Of a stretch of DNA of 6,867 nt, positions 5,900 to 6,867 are shown piece after piece; the first letter of the stretch is position 1; the number at the start of each line of letters is the position of its first letter. The stretch covers positions 1 through 6,867 of the forward strand of contig JAUZEI010000473.1 in assembly GCA_030839105.1 (NCBI GenBank), read 5' to 3'. Under the pieces are notes generated by a model. It ran no database searches and was not told the DNA's origin. It saw only the letters and a list, made by a program, of their open reading frames with translations. Source of the DNA: Actinomycetota bacterium. GTDB taxonomy: Bacteria; Actinomycetota; Acidimicrobiia; IMCC26256; PALSA-610. The position numbers were made by a program, and so were the translations under genes.

Positions 5900-6867
5900 A
5901 TGCCCGAACAAGGCCGCGAGAAGTACGTCTACGCGTTCGAAGAAGGCGGTCGCGACCAGAAATACCTGTTGGGCGGCAAGGGTGCGAACCTCGCCGAGAT
6001 GACGAATCTCGGTCTTCCCGTTCCGCCCGGATTCACCATCAGCACCGACGCGTGCAAGGCGTACATGGATCTCGGTGACGAGCTGCCGCCCGGTCTCATG
6101 GCCGAGGTTGCGGTCGCGCGCGAGCAGCTCGAGAAGAAGATGGGCAAGCTGCTCGGCGACGCCGACGACCCGTTGCTCGTGTCGGTCCGCTCCGGCGCGC
6201 CGTTCTCGATGCCCGGGATGATGGACACCGTCTTGAACCTCGGGCTCAACGACGACTCGGTGAAGGGGCTCGCGAAGCAGACCCAGAACGAACGCTTTGC
6301 GTACGACTCCTACCGCCGCTTCGTGCAGATGTTCGGCAAGATCGTGCTCGACGTCTCCGGTGAGCTCTTCGAAGAAGCCCTGCACGAGCTCATGGAATCC
6401 AAGGGCGTCACCTTCGACACGGAGCTGACGGCCGACGACCTGGCCCGACTGGTCGAGACGTTCAAGGGCATCGTAAAGAGCGAAGCGGGCGTCGACTTCC
6501 CAGCCGATCCGCAGGAGCAGCTGCGCTACGCGATCGACGCGGTGTTCAAGTCGTGGAACGGCCGCCGCGCGCGCGACTACCGGCGGATGGAGAAGATCCC
6601 CGACGACCTCGGCACCGCGGTCAACGTGCAGACGATGGTGTTCGGCAACAAGGGCGACGACTCCGGCACAGGAGTCGCGTTCACGCGCAACCCGTCGACG
6701 GGCGAGCACAAGCCGTACGGCGACTTCTTGAAGAACGCGCAGGGCGAGGACGTCGTCGCCGGCATCCGCATCACCGAGCCGCTCGAGGCGATGGACAACG
6801 AATTCCCCGAGCCGCACAAGGAGCTGCTCACGATGATGCAGCTGCTCGAGAACCACTTCCGCGACAT
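5900..6867 (+). CDS. ppdK: Pyruvate, phosphate dikinase, N-terminal part (cut by window edge)
   Basis: Open from ATG 5900 to the right edge: 322 codons of an enzyme usually near 880-900 aa, so roughly the first third. PPDK interconverts pyruvate, ATP and Pi with phosphoenolpyruvate, AMP and PPi, in the cytosol, serving gluconeogenesis or PPi-linked glycolysis. What is seen is the ATP-grasp nucleotide domain: YLLGGKGANLAEM (22-34), GLPVPPGFTIST (38-49), LLVSVRSGAPFSMPGMMDT (92-110) with VLNLGLND (111-118), FAYDSYRRFVQMFG (133-146), a variable helical insert (about 150-230), AVNVQTMVFGN (240-250) and GTGVAFTRNPSTGE (256-269). The GMMDTVLNLGLND block separates PPDK from PEP synthase. The swivelling phospho-histidine domain and the PEP/pyruvate barrel lie outside the window, so catalytic completeness cannot be judged. 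It is the third gene of the glyS run. Confidence 0.97.
   Translation, partial: MPEQGREKYVYAFEEGGRDQKYLLGGKGANLAEMTNLGLPVPPGFTISTDACKAYMDLGDELPPGLMAEVAVAREQLEKKMGKLLGDADDPLLVSVRSGAPFSMPGMMDTVLNLGLNDDSVKGLAKQTQNERFAYDSYRRFVQMFGKIVLDVSGELFEEALHELMESKGVTFDTELTADDLARLVETFKGIVKSEAGVDFPADPQEQLRYAIDAVFKSWNGRRARDYRRMEKIPDDLGTAVNVQTMVFGNKGDDSGTGVAFTRNPSTGEHKPYGDFLKNAQGEDVVAGIRITEPLEAMDNEFPEPHKELLTMMQLLENHFRD

Noticed and set aside
5756..6856. 366-codon open frame on the - strand opposite ppdK
   Set aside because: Antisense of the conserved ATP-grasp region of PPDK, which has clear family motifs on the + strand.

Overview
The window is high-GC (roughly two thirds G+C by eye) and densely coded. Gene content and style suggest an actinobacterium: strong G/C third positions, SD-less starts with TANNNT boxes just upstream, a one-chain glycyl-tRNA synthetase, and uppS, recO and glyS close together. 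An Acidimicrobiia-like or other deep actinobacterial lineage would fit, but this is inference; no rRNA or species-level marker is present.

Layout, left to right. (1) The last codons of an unidentified + strand gene (2-34) overlap, in an ATGA junction, a membrane-anchored blue-copper (cupredoxin) protein (31-843). (2) Converging on it is a diacylglycerol/lipid kinase of the YegS/BmrU/Rv2252 family (873-1745, - strand). (3) After a 90-bp divergent spacer comes uppS (1836-2564), a cis-prenyltransferase making the lipid carrier for cell-wall glycans. (4) A 117-bp spacer holds two identical 28-bp direct repeats, each with an internal hairpin, and then a possible promoter placed so that recO (2682-3413, DNA repair) would be read from a leaderless mRNA. 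(5) After a strong GC hairpin follows a tight run: glyS (3499-4842, glycyl-tRNA synthetase), a gene for a J-like domain joined to an RDD membrane domain (4842-5888), and ppdK (5900 to beyond the right edge, pyruvate phosphate dikinase).

The core is ordinary housekeeping. uppS, recO and glyS often sit near each other in actinobacteria, and ppdK or its regulator lies near recO/glyS in other bacteria, so most of the order is conventional. No mobile element, CRISPR array, tRNA or rRNA was seen, and no non-coding stretch exceeds 120 bp.

The items most worth a second look are: the J-RDD fusion, which has lost the HPD triplet that J domains need to stimulate Hsp70 and carries a long Lys/Asp/Ala-rich, probably coiled-coil segment between two RDD membrane helices; the 28-bp repeat pair between uppS and recO; the matching 6-nt spacing between a -10-like box and the ATG at both the lipid kinase and recO; and the three-helix membrane cupredoxin. 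I see no convincing wholly new system.
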